Assembly (NCBI RefSeq): GCF_007289895.1
Contig: NZ_CP041660.1
Location: 558,001-622,000 of the forward strand
Reading direction: 5' to 3'
From: Catenovulum sediminis
Lineage (GTDB): Bacteria > Pseudomonadota > Gammaproteobacteria > Enterobacterales > Alteromonadaceae
DNA: 64,000 nt
Below, piece after piece: positions 37,294 to 47,041 of this stretch (positions within the stretch are counted from its first letter, which is position 1; the number at the start of each line of letters is the position of its first letter). The translations under genes were made by a program, and so were the position numbers. Below the pieces are notes generated by a model. That model was not told the origin of the DNA and made no database searches. It was given only the letters and a program-made list of their open reading frames with translations.

Positions 37294-38265
37294 GTGAAAA
37301 AATTTCTGCTGTTTTTTGTTTTACTAATACTGCTTTCTTTAGTTATTGTGGTTTTAGTATTGTTATGGCCAAACAAAGCGCAGCAGCCCAGCCCGGCGCA
37401 GACACCAGCAGATAGATATGCGGCAGCAGAGCCGCCATTAAGCACTCAAATAAATATTGAAAAACTGAATATCAATGAGCAACCTAAAATCGAATCTTTA
37501 GATGATTCTGATACACCTACTGACAACAGTGAGAAAAACAAGCCTCACCCCAGCAAACCTAAAATAACAGAGCTTCAGCAAATAGAAGCCCTGCAACAAA
37601 ATATTGCGCATATCGATTTAGACCAGTACAAAAAAAATGCAACAACAGAAGCTTATTTGGCCTATTTATTAGCGCTGGAAAAATGTTTGCCCTTTCATCG
37701 TTATATCAATAATGCCGGCAAAATTGAATTTACTGAGCAACAGATTAATACCACGGTAGAGCAACATGCCAACAATGGTTTCCCTAAACATGTCACTCAA
37801 CATATGTTGGATAAAATCAATTTATGTAAAAACGTGAAGGGAGAATACCTGAATCGCTTATATGACGAGGTCACGTATGTTGCCAACCATGGCAATATAC
37901 AAGCAATGATGTTGCTTTCACATATGCCTTCGTTAAATTTAGCGCTACGTAAAAATATTGATAAAGAAACGCGTAAAAACTTTTATCACAAACAAGTGAT
38001 GTGGCTTGAGCAAGCCAGACAACAAGGTAGTTTAAATGCACTATTTAATTTAGCCGTGCGTTACCACCATGGTGTCAGTCCTGATGCTGTGGCTGCGGCA
38101 AGCTACTATAGCGCGTTGCAACACTTTATGCCTGAATACGAGTATACAGAGACTGTAACCGTATTAACGGAAAATATGAAAACATGGCAAAAAGCAGAAG
38201 TGGATAAAACCACCCGCTTAATAATTGAAGAAATGCAGCAGCTACCCGAACTGTACAACTGGTAA
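37294..38265 (+). CDS. membrane-anchored protein with Sel1/TPR-like C-terminus
   Basis: 323 residues from GTG, with GAGG upstream. N-terminal membrane anchor (~4-26), then a Pro/Gln/Lys-rich low-complexity linker to about residue 100, then a helical region with a Sel1-like unit (LNALFNLAVRYHHGVSPDAVAAASYY). Probably periplasmic. Function unknown. Confidence 0.75.
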   Translation: MKKFLLFFVLLILLSLVIVVLVLLWPNKAQQPSPAQTPADRYAAAEPPLSTQINIEKLNINEQPKIESLDDSDTPTDNSEKNKPHPSKPKITELQQIEALQQNIAHIDLDQYKKNATTEAYLAYLLALEKCLPFHRYINNAGKIEFTEQQINTTVEQHANNGFPKHVTQHMLDKINLCKNVKGEYLNRLYDEVTYVANHGNIQAMMLLSHMPSLNLALRKNIDKETRKNFYHKQVMWLEQARQQGSLNALFNLAVRYHHGVSPDAVAAASYYSALQHFMPEYEYTETVTVLTENMKTWQKAEVDKTTRLIIEEMQQLPELYNW

Positions 38266-38307
38266 GCGAGCATTTTTAGCCTTACAACATAGGATTTAGG
38301 AGTAAGT

Positions 38308-38772
38308 ATGCAAAAGCAATATCTGATTTTTCCATTTTTATTAGCCTGCTTGATAAGTTGCAGCGATAACGAAGTGGGCGATGTGAGCCTAGGCTGGTTT
38401 ACCACAAAAGATATCAAAATCGACAGTTTAAATGATCCAATCGTAACCGGAGTGACTTGTCATATCTCCAGTATAGAAGCGGATCTGGATTTTGCAGACC
38501 CGTCTGACTCCAGCATCAGTTGCCGACAAACAGGTCAAATCACCCCCGCTATGATTGCCGCAATTGATAAATCAAAAAGCGGCGATATTGTGTTTAAAAA
38601 ATCAAAAAGCATCTTTTTTAAGAATCTGAAAATCAGAAGGATTTTTGATGCTGAAAACCAAACGCTGTTATATGTTTCATACAGCACCAAAGAGACGCAA
38701 GGAAGTTACAAACATAGCATGTCGACAGTCCCCTTGTGGGGGACAGCAGCATATGAAACGATTCAGAAGTGA
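38308..38772 (+). CDS. creA: CreA family protein
   Basis: 154 residues. Signal peptide with lipobox-like CLISC, then the CreA pattern: VGDVSLGWFTTKDIKIDSL, DPIVTGVTCHISSIE, a DPSDSSISCRQTG block and KKSKSIFFKNLKIRRIFD. Periplasmic protein of unknown biochemical role. REP palindromes start 13 bp after its stop codon. Confidence 0.88.
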   Translation: MQKQYLIFPFLLACLISCSDNEVGDVSLGWFTTKDIKIDSLNDPIVTGVTCHISSIEADLDFADPSDSSISCRQTGQITPAMIAAIDKSKSGDIVFKKSKSIFFKNLKIRRIFDAENQTLLYVSYSTKETQGSYKHSMSTVPLWGTAAYETIQK

Positions 38773-38784
38773 TAGTGATGAGCC

Positions 38785-39333
38785 GTGTAGGTCGGCCCTT
38801 TAGGGCGACGATGTTTAATTCGACATCGTGCATGATGCGAGATTTGTCGGACTAAAGTCCGACCTACATTTAAGCTACAAGTTTCAAGTTGAAAGCCGCG
38901 AGCTACAAGCCGTGTAGGTCGGCCCTTTAGGGCGACAAGTTTTGAGATTCGAGCCGCGAGCTTCGAACCGTGTAGGTCGACCCTTTAGGGCGACAATTAT
39001 TAATTAGACATCGTGCATGATGCGAGATTTGTCGGACTAAAGTCCGACCTACATTTAAGCTACAAGTTTCAAGTTGAAAGCCGCGAGCTACAAGCCGTGT
39101 AGGTCGGCCCTTTAGGGCGACAAGTTTTGAGATTCGAGCCGCGAGCTTCGAACCGTGTAGGTCGACCCTTTAGGGCGACAATTATTAATTAGACATCGTG
39201 CATGATGCGAGATCTGTCGGACTAAAGTCCGACCTACATTGTCGGGCTAAAGCCGCGACCTACATTCCTACATTGCCGGGCTGAAGCCACGACCTACATT
39301 CCTACATTGTCGGGCTAAAGCCGCGACCTACAT
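38785..39333 (+). repeat. REP/REPIN cluster with 185-bp tandem duplication
   Basis: About eleven GTAG-type palindromes separated by AT-rich spacers and degenerate 7-bp repeats (GAGCTTC/AAGTTTC). It contains an almost exact tandem duplication with a 185-bp period (38823-39007 and 39008-39192) plus the start of a third copy. Three arm types occur: CCCT-TT-AGGG, GACT-AA-AGTC and GGCT-GA-AGCC inner stems in GTCG...CGAC. It fills the whole gap between creA and rapA; no gene seen. Confidence 0.9.
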
Positions 39334-39367
39334 TTCTTGCAACTCGAAGCTTGTAACTGAAAGTCGA

Positions 39368-42286
39368 TCAATTATGGCTGACGACAATCAACCTAACGGC
39401 ATCTAATTTTACACGGGCTTGTTTTAAATGCTCATGCAATGCTGTTTTTTGCTGAATCAAAGATTCCAGCTCTATCGGTCGAATACTTGGGTTAACAGCT
39501 TTAAGTGCGGTTAATCGCTCAATTTCATCGCCTAATTCTTCGTCTACTTTAGCAATTGACTGAGCGATTAAATTATCCCGCTCAACATTAGCTTTAGTTT
39601 CAGCCTGCCCTATCAGTTCGTGAATCTGCGGTTGTAACGCAGTCGCTAACTGAGAAGCAACTTGCTTATTAACCGGTTTAAGCTGTTTGTTTAAACCATC
39701 AAACGTTACTTTTGCCGCTAAATCATTCCCCGCTTTATCTAATAAAATACGCACCGGTGTCGGCGGTAAAAAGCGACCGGGCTGCAATTGTTTTGGCGCA
39801 CTGGTTTCAACCACAAAAATTAACTCAACCAAATAGGTGCCTTCTGGCAAAGCTTTGTTGTTTAAAATGCTAACCGCGTTATTGCCCATTTCGCCGGCGT
39901 TGATCATCTCAAAACAGCCTTGCACCATAGGGTGATCCCAACTGATAAAACGCACATCTTCACGGGATAACGCTGTTTCGCGGTCAAAACTAATGGTCAT
40001 GCCCTCATCCCCTAATTCAGGGAAATGCGGTTCAAGCATATGTTCGGTTGGGTTTATCGCAATACACTGCTCACCCTTATCATCTTGCGAAACCCCATAC
40101 ACATCAAAAGTTTGAAGCATAAAAGCAACCAACTGAGTATCATCATCCATCGCTTCAATATCTTCAGCGATGCGCTCGCCATCAAAACCTTTTGAATTTA
40201 ACTCAAGTAAGATATCACGCCCTTCTTCTAACTGAAGATTGATTTGTTCAATTTCAGCTTTTGCGCGTTCAATTAAAGGCTTGATCTGGGTTTCATCAAA
40301 TTGGTTACTGGCCAAAGCCGTTAATAAAGCATCGTTTTGTTGCTCGAATACTTTAACCCCAGCCGGACAGGTTTCTGCATAGGCATTAATCCCTTTGTGC
40401 TGCCAGTTAAACAAAGTTTCAGCGGCCGAGTCGGCAAAATACGGAATGTTAATTTGAATATCATTACGCTGACCAATACGGTCTAAACGACCAATTCGCT
40501 GTTCTAACAAATCTGGGTTAAGTGGGATATCGAATAAAACAAGTTGACGGGCAAACTGAAAGTTACGACCTTCCGAACCAATTTCAGAACAGATCAACAA
40601 CTGACATCCTTCATCCTGATCAGCAAACCAAGCGGCCGCTCGGTCACGTTCAACTATCGTCATACCTTCGTGAAAAACTGCAGCATTTAAACCAAATTTA
40701 ACACGCACCGCTTGCTCAAGCGTCAACGCAGTAGAGGCCCGCGCACAAATAATTAAAAACTTGTCTTGTTTGTTTTCTTTAATTAACTCAGCTAACCAAT
40801 CGATACGCGGATCAATTCGCCACCATTCAATATCGCCGCTAATTGCATTTTGATACAAAAACTCAGGCGTTAATAATGGCGCAACCGCTTTTGCTGAATA
40901 ATCTTCCGGGTGGCGTTTTAACCACCAATCTGCTGCAGCCCGATATTCAGAAGGTAGTTCTAATTCAGTAGGCAATACACAACGTTTCGGAAAGCCTTTG
41001 ACGGAAGCTCGCGTATTTCTGAACAACACACGGCCTGTGCCATGTCTGTCGATTAAACTGCGGATAATTTTATGCCTAGCCTGCTGCGCAACCGTTTTAT
41101 CTGCATCATTGATTGACAACACAGAGGCTTCAAAACCTTCACCCTGCTCTTGCTCGCCTAAAGACTTGAGTTTTTCTAAACCGTCGGCGTCAATTTTTTC
41201 ATCACTGTTTAATAATTTAGCTAAATCAGCAACTGCTTTATAACCCGCCTCTTCTTTAACAAAAGTCGCATAATCATAAAAACGCTCAGGATCTAACAAA
41301 CGTAAGCGCGCAAAATGGCTTTGATGCCCCAACTGATCCGGCGTTGCTGTTAACAACAACAAACCTGCACAAATTTTAGCAAGCTTTTCCACCGCGCTAT
41401 ATTGTGGACTAACGGCCTCTTCGCTCCAGTCTAAGTGGTGCGCTTCGTCAACAACCACCAGATCCCAACTGGCCTGACAAGCTTGCTCTAAACGTTTATC
41501 CGATTCAGATAAAATGGTTAATGGCGCAATGATAAGCTGTTCTGTTTCAAAAGGATTTTCTTCTGACTCATCATATTCGCCACATCTTTCTTCATCAAAA
41601 ATCGCGAACTTAAGATTAAAACGGCGCAGCATTTCAACAAGCCACTGATACTGCAAAGACTCAGGTAATAAAATCAGCACCCGAGATGCACGCCCAGTTA
41701 ATAACTGCTGATGAATAATCATGCCAGCTTCAATGGTTTTACCTAAACCCACTTCGTCAGATAGCAAAATACGGGGGGCCACCCGGCTACCCGCCTCTTT
41801 GGCAATGTGTAATTGGTGCGGAATTAACGCTGTACGCGCACCGGCTAAACCAACGAGCGGATGGGTTTGATATTTATGCTGCATGCATCTAGCGTCGTAG
41901 CGTAATGTATACCAGTCATTTCTATCAATTTGCGCGGTGAATAATCTGTCTTGTGGTTTATTAAATTTGATATGATGATTAATTCGGGTTTCTAATAACT
42001 GCGCTTTTTCACCATTATCCGAGCGCTCGCCTATGTAAATATTTAAACCATCTTCGGCCATAACCTGATGGACATTTAGCGTCCACCCTTCAGCACTTTC
42101 CACTGAATCTCCGGGGTTAAAACTGACTCGCGTTAAAGGTGCGCTGCCTGCTACGTATTCTCGTTGGTCGCCTGTGGCAGGAAATAACATTGAAATTCGA
42201 CGGCCGTTGATGGCAACAATAGTACCTAAACCTAAATCAGACTCTGAATCACTAATCCAGCGTTGTCCAAGTGCAAAATCACTCAT
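39368..42286 (-). CDS. rapA: RNA polymerase-associated ATPase RapA
   Basis: 972 residues, close to E. coli RapA. N-terminal Tudor-like domains (~1-110), SNF2-type helicase core with DEVGLGKT near residue 177 and DEAH near 278, helicase C-terminal part with GRLDRIGQRNDI, and a C-terminal RapA domain. Swi2/Snf2 ATPase that recycles RNA polymerase. REP clusters flank it on both sides. Confidence 0.96.
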   Translation of the reverse strand: MSDFALGQRWISDSESDLGLGTIVAINGRRISMLFPATGDQREYVAGSAPLTRVSFNPGDSVESAEGWTLNVHQVMAEDGLNIYIGERSDNGEKAQLLETRINHHIKFNKPQDRLFTAQIDRNDWYTLRYDARCMQHKYQTHPLVGLAGARTALIPHQLHIAKEAGSRVAPRILLSDEVGLGKTIEAGMIIHQQLLTGRASRVLILLPESLQYQWLVEMLRRFNLKFAIFDEERCGEYDESEENPFETEQLIIAPLTILSESDKRLEQACQASWDLVVVDEAHHLDWSEEAVSPQYSAVEKLAKICAGLLLLTATPDQLGHQSHFARLRLLDPERFYDYATFVKEEAGYKAVADLAKLLNSDEKIDADGLEKLKSLGEQEQGEGFEASVLSINDADKTVAQQARHKIIRSLIDRHGTGRVLFRNTRASVKGFPKRCVLPTELELPSEYRAAADWWLKRHPEDYSAKAVAPLLTPEFLYQNAISGDIEWWRIDPRIDWLAELIKENKQDKFLIICARASTALTLEQAVRVKFGLNAAVFHEGMTIVERDRAAAWFADQDEGCQLLICSEIGSEGRNFQFARQLVLFDIPLNPDLLEQRIGRLDRIGQRNDIQINIPYFADSAAETLFNWQHKGINAYAETCPAGVKVFEQQNDALLTALASNQFDETQIKPLIERAKAEIEQINLQLEEGRDILLELNSKGFDGERIAEDIEAMDDDTQLVAFMLQTFDVYGVSQDDKGEQCIAINPTEHMLEPHFPELGDEGMTISFDRETALSREDVRFISWDHPMVQGCFEMINAGEMGNNAVSILNNKALPEGTYLVELIFVVETSAPKQLQPGRFLPPTPVRILLDKAGNDLAAKVTFDGLNKQLKPVNKQVASQLATALQPQIHELIGQAETKANVERDNLIAQSIAKVDEELGDEIERLTALKAVNPSIRPIELESLIQQKTALHEHLKQARVKLDAVRLIVVSHN

Positions 42287-42420
42287 GGTTGTTCATTACT
42301 CCTCTTTGAAGGCGGCGTATATTACCCAAAGCGCTGGTTGCTTTCACGGATAATTTCAAAGTATTGAAGATAAATGGTGAAGTTACAAGCTTCTAGCTGT
42401 AAGTTTCGAGCTGCGAGTTG

Positions 42421-42757
42421 TGTAGGTCGGCCCTTTAGGGCGACAATTATTAATTCGACATTGTGCATAATGCAAGATTTGTCGGGCTGAAGCCGCGACC
42501 TACATTTTAGCTACGAGCCGCGAGCTTCGAGCTTCGAGCTGTGTAGGTCGTTCCTTTAGGACGACAATTATTAATTCGACATCGTGCATAATGCGAGATT
42601 TGTCGGGCTGAAGCCGCGACCTACATTTAAGCTTCGAGCTTCGAGCTTCGAGCTGTGTAGGTCGTTCCTTTAGGGCGACAATTTGTAGGTCGGCCCTTTA
42701 GGGCGACAATTATTAATTCGACATCGTGCATAATGCAAGATTTGTCGGGCTGAAGCC
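42421..42757 (+). repeat. REP/REPIN cluster, left of the IS
   Basis: Three head-to-head arm pairs with the CGACATTGTGCATAATG-type spacer and heptamer runs (GAGCTTC) between them. The last pair is interrupted in its second arm by the IS at 42758. The cluster continues after the IS. Confidence 0.9.
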
Positions 42758-43957
42758 TTAGGGATCCCCACAATTAAGGTGACATCTCGTTTCCATAATG
42801 AGTAACTCAAAAGCTTCTTGGAGCATCGAATTTGTTATAGCAAAACTTGAATTCAGCAATATTCTTTTGGCCAGATAGCAATATGATAAGACACGCCTTC
42901 GCTTTTCGGTATTGGCCTGAAAGTGTCGGTGATAACCTTGCAATTCTGCAGCTTTTCCAATGACGTATAGTTGCCACTGAGCCAGCAAAGCGATGAGTAG
43001 CAATGCCTGTAAACGCTCGATAGATTGGCTTCTAGAGCGCCTTAAGCCCAGCCCATAATATTCGTTTTTAGTGTCTCTAAAAGCTTCTTCTATTGTCATT
43101 CTACGCTTGTAAATATTAACCAGAGCAAGAGCAGAAAACTCATCTTCAGGTAGATTACTGACCAGAAACCAGGGCTCACTGTTACCTTTTGAATATTTTT
43201 TATAGCTGTTGCAGTTAGGTCGTTTCGTGGGTTTTTTGTGTTTCTTTGGTGGGGGTGATGTTTTATACAAGACGCCTCTGCAAGACCACTTGTGTTGTTT
43301 TGATAAGACTAAACCTTTTAAGGCCGTGGGTTTTGTTTTGGCCTGTGAGTGATAGGCATCCACCAATGTCCATTCTGAGTTATCGTCTGTTTTACATTTT
43401 ACAGTGCCACGAGTACGTGCAAGCCAATACCAATTTAATTTATCAATTGCTTTGAACCATGGCACTTTAAATCCAGCGTCTGTAACAATCACAGGACAAC
43501 ACTCATCGGGCAGAATCTGCTTTAAATTCTGAAGAAACTTGACATGAATTTTATGGTTATTCATAGCGCCTTCAGCGTGTACCTCTTCATAGATGGTAAA
43601 AGCTCGACCATCAAATGCGACCGAAGCTCGAAGTAGTACAAAGCTTTGGTCGTAAACACTTGACCAGTCAACAATAATGGGCAAAGCATCCTCAATTCCA
43701 CCCGTTAAATAAGCGGTCAGAGTCTTATAAAATTGCGTGCGGTTTTGTTGTAATTTCTCATTTTTAAGTAATCTATCAACACGTTTGATGCAATGTTTTT
43801 CTGTAGTGGAAGGGCTTTGCTCACCAAGTGTTCTGCCAATCGCGGTTAGGCTTAACTTCGCACCATGTTGAACACAAGAAACGGTATCGGAGAGTGCCTT
43901 TTTAATTCGTTTATCCAGTGCTATTGAATTTTCTGAAAGCAAGTTTGATAATAACAA
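42758..43957 (-). CDS. IS4-family (IS10-like) transposase
   Basis: 399 residues, DDE transposase. Catalytic Asp regions VDWSSVYDQ and VTDAGFKVPW, and the IS4 signature Y-x2-R-x3-E-x6-K in YKRRMTIEEAFRDTK. Overall sequence resembles IS10 transposase (402 residues), for example LRASVAFDGRAFTIYEEVH and GLGLRRSRS. The reading frame appears intact. Its stop codon is formed by the terminal three bases of the IS end. Confidence 0.94.
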   Translation of the reverse strand: MLLSNLLSENSIALDKRIKKALSDTVSCVQHGAKLSLTAIGRTLGEQSPSTTEKHCIKRVDRLLKNEKLQQNRTQFYKTLTAYLTGGIEDALPIIVDWSSVYDQSFVLLRASVAFDGRAFTIYEEVHAEGAMNNHKIHVKFLQNLKQILPDECCPVIVTDAGFKVPWFKAIDKLNWYWLARTRGTVKCKTDDNSEWTLVDAYHSQAKTKPTALKGLVLSKQHKWSCRGVLYKTSPPPKKHKKPTKRPNCNSYKKYSKGNSEPWFLVSNLPEDEFSALALVNIYKRRMTIEEAFRDTKNEYYGLGLRRSRSQSIERLQALLLIALLAQWQLYVIGKAAELQGYHRHFQANTEKRRRVLSYCYLAKRILLNSSFAITNSMLQEAFELLIMETRCHLNCGDP

Positions 43958-44044
43958 TTTGATGCCCCTTGTTGTAACTTGTTTTTGGCGAAATTAGTTT
44001 AACCAATAAGTGGGCATCTTTTCAAAATTTGTGGGGAGCCTTAA
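42758..44044 (-). mobile_element. IS4-family insertion sequence, IS10 group
   Basis: 1287 bp. Terminal inverted repeats TTAGGGATCCCCACAA and TTAAGGCTCCCCACAA match at 14 of 16 positions. Both ends are flanked by GGCTGAAGCC (42748-42757 and 44045-44054), a 10-bp direct repeat. Because this sequence is a palindrome, the exact duplication length is ambiguous, and 9-10 bp fits the IS10 group. The target is the right arm of a REPIN. One transposase gene fills the element. Confidence 0.92.
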
Positions 44045-44404
44045 GGCTGAAGCCGCGACCTACATTTAAGCTTCGAGTTTCAAGCTTCGAGCTGTGTAGG
44101 TCGTTCCTTTAGGGCGACAATTATTAATTCGACATTGTGCACAATGTGAGATTTGTCGGGCTGAAGCCGCGACCTACATTTTAGCTGCAAGTTTCAAGTT
44201 TCAAGTTTCAAGTTTCAAGTTTCGAGCCGCGAGCTTCGAGCTGTGTAGGTCGGCCCTTTAGGGCGACAATTATTAATTCGACATTGTGCACAATGCGAGA
44301 TTTGTCGGGCTGAAGCCGCGACATTGTTTAGCTCGACATTTGTGCGTTCTGCTTTGACGGACTAAAGTCCGACCTACATTGTCGGGCTGAAGCCGCGACC
44401 TACA
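44045..44404 (+). repeat. REP/REPIN cluster, right of the IS
   Basis: Continues the cluster cut by the IS. Five or six palindromic arms, with a very regular 7-bp run of five AAGTTTC units followed by GAGCCGC, GAGCTTC and GAGCTGT just before an arm at about 44243. The rest of the gap to the PhoH gene (44405-44578) holds more heptamer-like repeats, then an ordinary leader. Confidence 0.9.
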
Positions 44405-44578
44405 CTTCTTGCAACTTGCAACTTGCAACTTTTATCTTGCAACTCGTAGCTCGTAGCTCGTAGCTCGCATCTCAAAACACAAAACTTAAATAAAAAACTT
44501 GCTCATTTTGCGTTTTCACCCGATAGTAAAAATAAGCGTATAGGATAAACGCGATAATCTAACTATTCAGGGGGCCAG

Positions 44579-45967
44579 ATGACCGAGAAAATGACTAAGA
44601 TTTATATACTCGACACCAACATCCTGCTACACGAACCATTCGCTTTTTTGAACTTTCAAGAACACGACGTATTCATCCCAATGACGGTATTAGAAGAACT
44701 CGATGCCATCAAAGACCGTAAAAAAGACGTCAGTCGAGATGCACGAATTGCGATTCGGGCACTAGAAGATTCATTAAAAGATGCCACACCAGAGGAGATT
44801 GCCGACGGTGTCAGCATGAAGAGATATTCAACTGAACATGGCTCAACCGGAAAACTAGCCATTTACCCTGATCACCTGCTCACCCAAGACAGAGTCACTT
44901 TACCTGGCCCTGAAAATGACAACCGAATTATTAATGCAGCATTGCACCTGCAACAAGACAAAGCACCCAGAACCGTCATACTGGTTACCAAAGACATCAA
45001 TATGCGCCTCAAAGCAAAAGGCGCTGGTATGGAACGCGTTGAAGACTATCGCACCGACCAATTAATTTCCGACATAAAATACTTAAGCACAGGCTATGCC
45101 GAAATAAAAGGTGATTTCTGGTCACAAATCACCAACTGCGAAAGTGAAACAGAAGGTAGAGATGCCATTCACACCGTTGAACGATCAGTGCTACCCAAAA
45201 CCGTATTCATCAACCAATATATATTTGACGAAGCACATTCATTTGCCGGTAAAGTTATAGAGCACAATGACGAAACGGTAAAACTTAAAGATCTCGGCTT
45301 CGACCGCATGATGGGCCGCCATGCTTGGGGCATTTCCCCCAAAAACTTTCATCAAGCGATGGCCATGGATGCACTGCTCGACACCCATATTGATTTAGTG
45401 TTACTAACCGGCCCAGCTGGAAGCGGTAAAACCTTACTGGCTCTAGCCGCTGCGCTTGAAATGGTCGTTGAGCAAGGCATTTACGAAAAAATTATAGTCA
45501 CCCGAAACACACCAGAAATTGCCGAATCTATTGGCTTTTTACCCGGTACAGAAGAAGAAAAGATGGCCCCTTGGTTGGGTGCGATTAATGACTCGCTGGA
45601 TTTTTTACATCGCCATGATGAATGCCGCGAAAGTAGCATGCGTTATATTATGGAAAAAGCCAACATACAGTTTAAATCAGTCAACTTTATGCGCGGGCGT
45701 AGTATTCAAAAGTCCATTGTGATTTTGGATGAATGCCAGAATATGACCTCTTCGCAACTCAAAACCATAATAACTCGGGCTGGTGAAGGTACTAAACTTA
45801 TTTGCTGCGGCAACCTGGCGCAAATCGACAGCAATTATTTATCACCATTAACTTCAGGTTTAACCTATATTGTCGAATGTTTTAAAGATTTTGAGGGGAG
45901 CGCCACGGTCCATATTGCAGGTGTGATGCGGTCAAGATTAGCGTCATTTGCAGAGAAAAATTTGTAG
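44579..45967 (+). CDS. PhoH-family ATPase with N-terminal PIN domain
   Basis: 462 residues. PIN nuclease domain (~5-140) with LDTNILLHEP, EELDAIKD and a later acidic KDINMRLKA site; PhoH ATPase domain (~250-460) with Walker A GPAGSGKT (278-285) and VILDECQNM. PIN-PhoH (PhoH2/YlaK-like) proteins are described as ribonuclease/RNA helicases. Strong GGGGG stretch before the ATG. REP clusters on both sides. Confidence 0.93.
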   Translation: MTEKMTKIYILDTNILLHEPFAFLNFQEHDVFIPMTVLEELDAIKDRKKDVSRDARIAIRALEDSLKDATPEEIADGVSMKRYSTEHGSTGKLAIYPDHLLTQDRVTLPGPENDNRIINAALHLQQDKAPRTVILVTKDINMRLKAKGAGMERVEDYRTDQLISDIKYLSTGYAEIKGDFWSQITNCESETEGRDAIHTVERSVLPKTVFINQYIFDEAHSFAGKVIEHNDETVKLKDLGFDRMMGRHAWGISPKNFHQAMAMDALLDTHIDLVLLTGPAGSGKTLLALAAALEMVVEQGIYEKIIVTRNTPEIAESIGFLPGTEEEKMAPWLGAINDSLDFLHRHDECRESSMRYIMEKANIQFKSVNFMRGRSIQKSIVILDECQNMTSSQLKTIITRAGEGTKLICCGNLAQIDSNYLSPLTSGLTYIVECFKDFEGSATVHIAGVMRSRLASFAEKNL

Positions 45968-45994
45968 TTTTATTAAGCTGCGAGTCACGAGCTG

Positions 45995-46362
45995 TGTAGG
46001 TCGTCCCTTTAGGGCGACGATTATTAATTCGGCAGTTGCGAATTATGCTTTGTCGGCGTAAACACCGACCTACATTGTCGGGCTAAAGCCGCGACCTACA
46101 TTTTAGTTTTAAGCTGCGAGTCACGAGCTACGAGTTGCGAGCTGTGTAGGTCGTCCCTTTAAGGGCGACGAGTTTAATTCCGCAGTAGTGTATCCTTCAT
46201 TGTTGGCCTAAAGACCAACCTACACTTTGTCGGCGTAAACACCGACCTACATTGTCGGGCTAAAGCCGCAACCTACATTTTAGTTTTAAGCTACGAGTCA
46301 CGAGCTTCGAGCTGTGTAGGTCGTCCCTTTAGGGCGACGATTATTAATTCGGCAATTGCGAA
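45995..46362 (+). repeat. REP/REPIN cluster running into the DUF1289 gene
   Basis: Seven or eight arms of four stem types, including GTCGGCGTAAACACCGAC and the T/A-substituted form GTTGGCCTAAAGACCAAC. The last REPIN is truncated: its left arm and spacer remain, and the spacer encodes the C-terminus and stop of the gene ending at 46344. Confidence 0.88.
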
Positions 46363-46559
46363 TTTTTCTTTTTTATTTCTTCCATTCGCTTTTCTGCTGA
46401 AACAAGTACTTTACGTTTGTCATCATCCGACATAAAAATCCAATCTGTTCTTTCGTCTCGTGTCCGTCCGCATCCTTCACAAACATTTTGATCATTCAAC
46501 ACACAGTAACCAATACAAGGATTTGCCACATGCTGACCCCACAAATCTTTATCTGTCAC
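46344..46559 (-). CDS. DUF1289 family protein
   Basis: 71 residues. NPCIGYCVLNDQNVCEGCGRTRDE with four Cys suited to metal binding is the DUF1289 mark, followed by a W-x-x-MSDDDKRKVL helix. Function unknown. The last codons (about NSQLPN and the stop) lie in REPIN spacer sequence, so its tail has probably been rewritten by the repeat. Confidence 0.88.
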   Translation of the reverse strand: MTDKDLWGQHVANPCIGYCVLNDQNVCEGCGRTRDERTDWIFMSDDDKRKVLVSAEKRMEEIKKKNSQLPN

Positions 46560-46707
46560 AAAAAACTCCGCGAATCAATTTAGAAAAATGTAAGACAATA
46601 CACTACACTATAAAGACATTTCCAGATTATACTAATCAAGTCAGCAAATTAAATGCAGGTTCCAGTGAAACTGACTGAGCTTTAAATAGAAATTAGGATT
46701 AAATAAT

Positions 46708-47028
46708 ATGGTCATCAACAAACCAGAAGCGCTAGAACGTTTAGCAGGAAATGAACAACTTTTTGTGATGTTGGTTAAAAAATTTGCAAACCAATATGAA
46801 AACGCAGCCAGTGAACTTGAAACATTGCTCAAAGAAAACAATCTTAAAGATGCGGCAGTAATGGCGCATTCAATTAAAGGTGCGGCCGGAAATTTGAGTA
46901 TGAACAATCTTTACGAAGAAGCAAAAGTTCTAGAAGCAGAGCTCAGAAATGGCGAATATAAAGCAGAATCCTTTGCAAAGTTTTCTACCGCTTTAAACGA
47001 TGTTATTCACGAATCAAAATCTTGGTAA
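46708..47028 (+). CDS. histidine phosphotransfer (Hpt) protein
   Basis: 106 residues, all helical. Hpt motif MAHSIKGAAGNLS with phospho-accepting His54. Relays phosphate between a hybrid sensor kinase and a response regulator. The REC-GGDEF protein gene begins 13 bp downstream and is its likely partner; no kinase gene is nearby. Confidence 0.9.
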   Translation: MVINKPEALERLAGNEQLFVMLVKKFANQYENAASELETLLKENNLKDAAVMAHSIKGAAGNLSMNNLYEEAKVLEAELRNGEYKAESFAKFSTALNDVIHESKSW

Positions 47029-47041
47029 ATAAAACAACTTA

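Noticed and set aside
38785-39333. REP palindromes as rho-independent terminators
   Set aside because: The hairpins lack a following T run on either strand and occur in both orientations, also upstream of genes.
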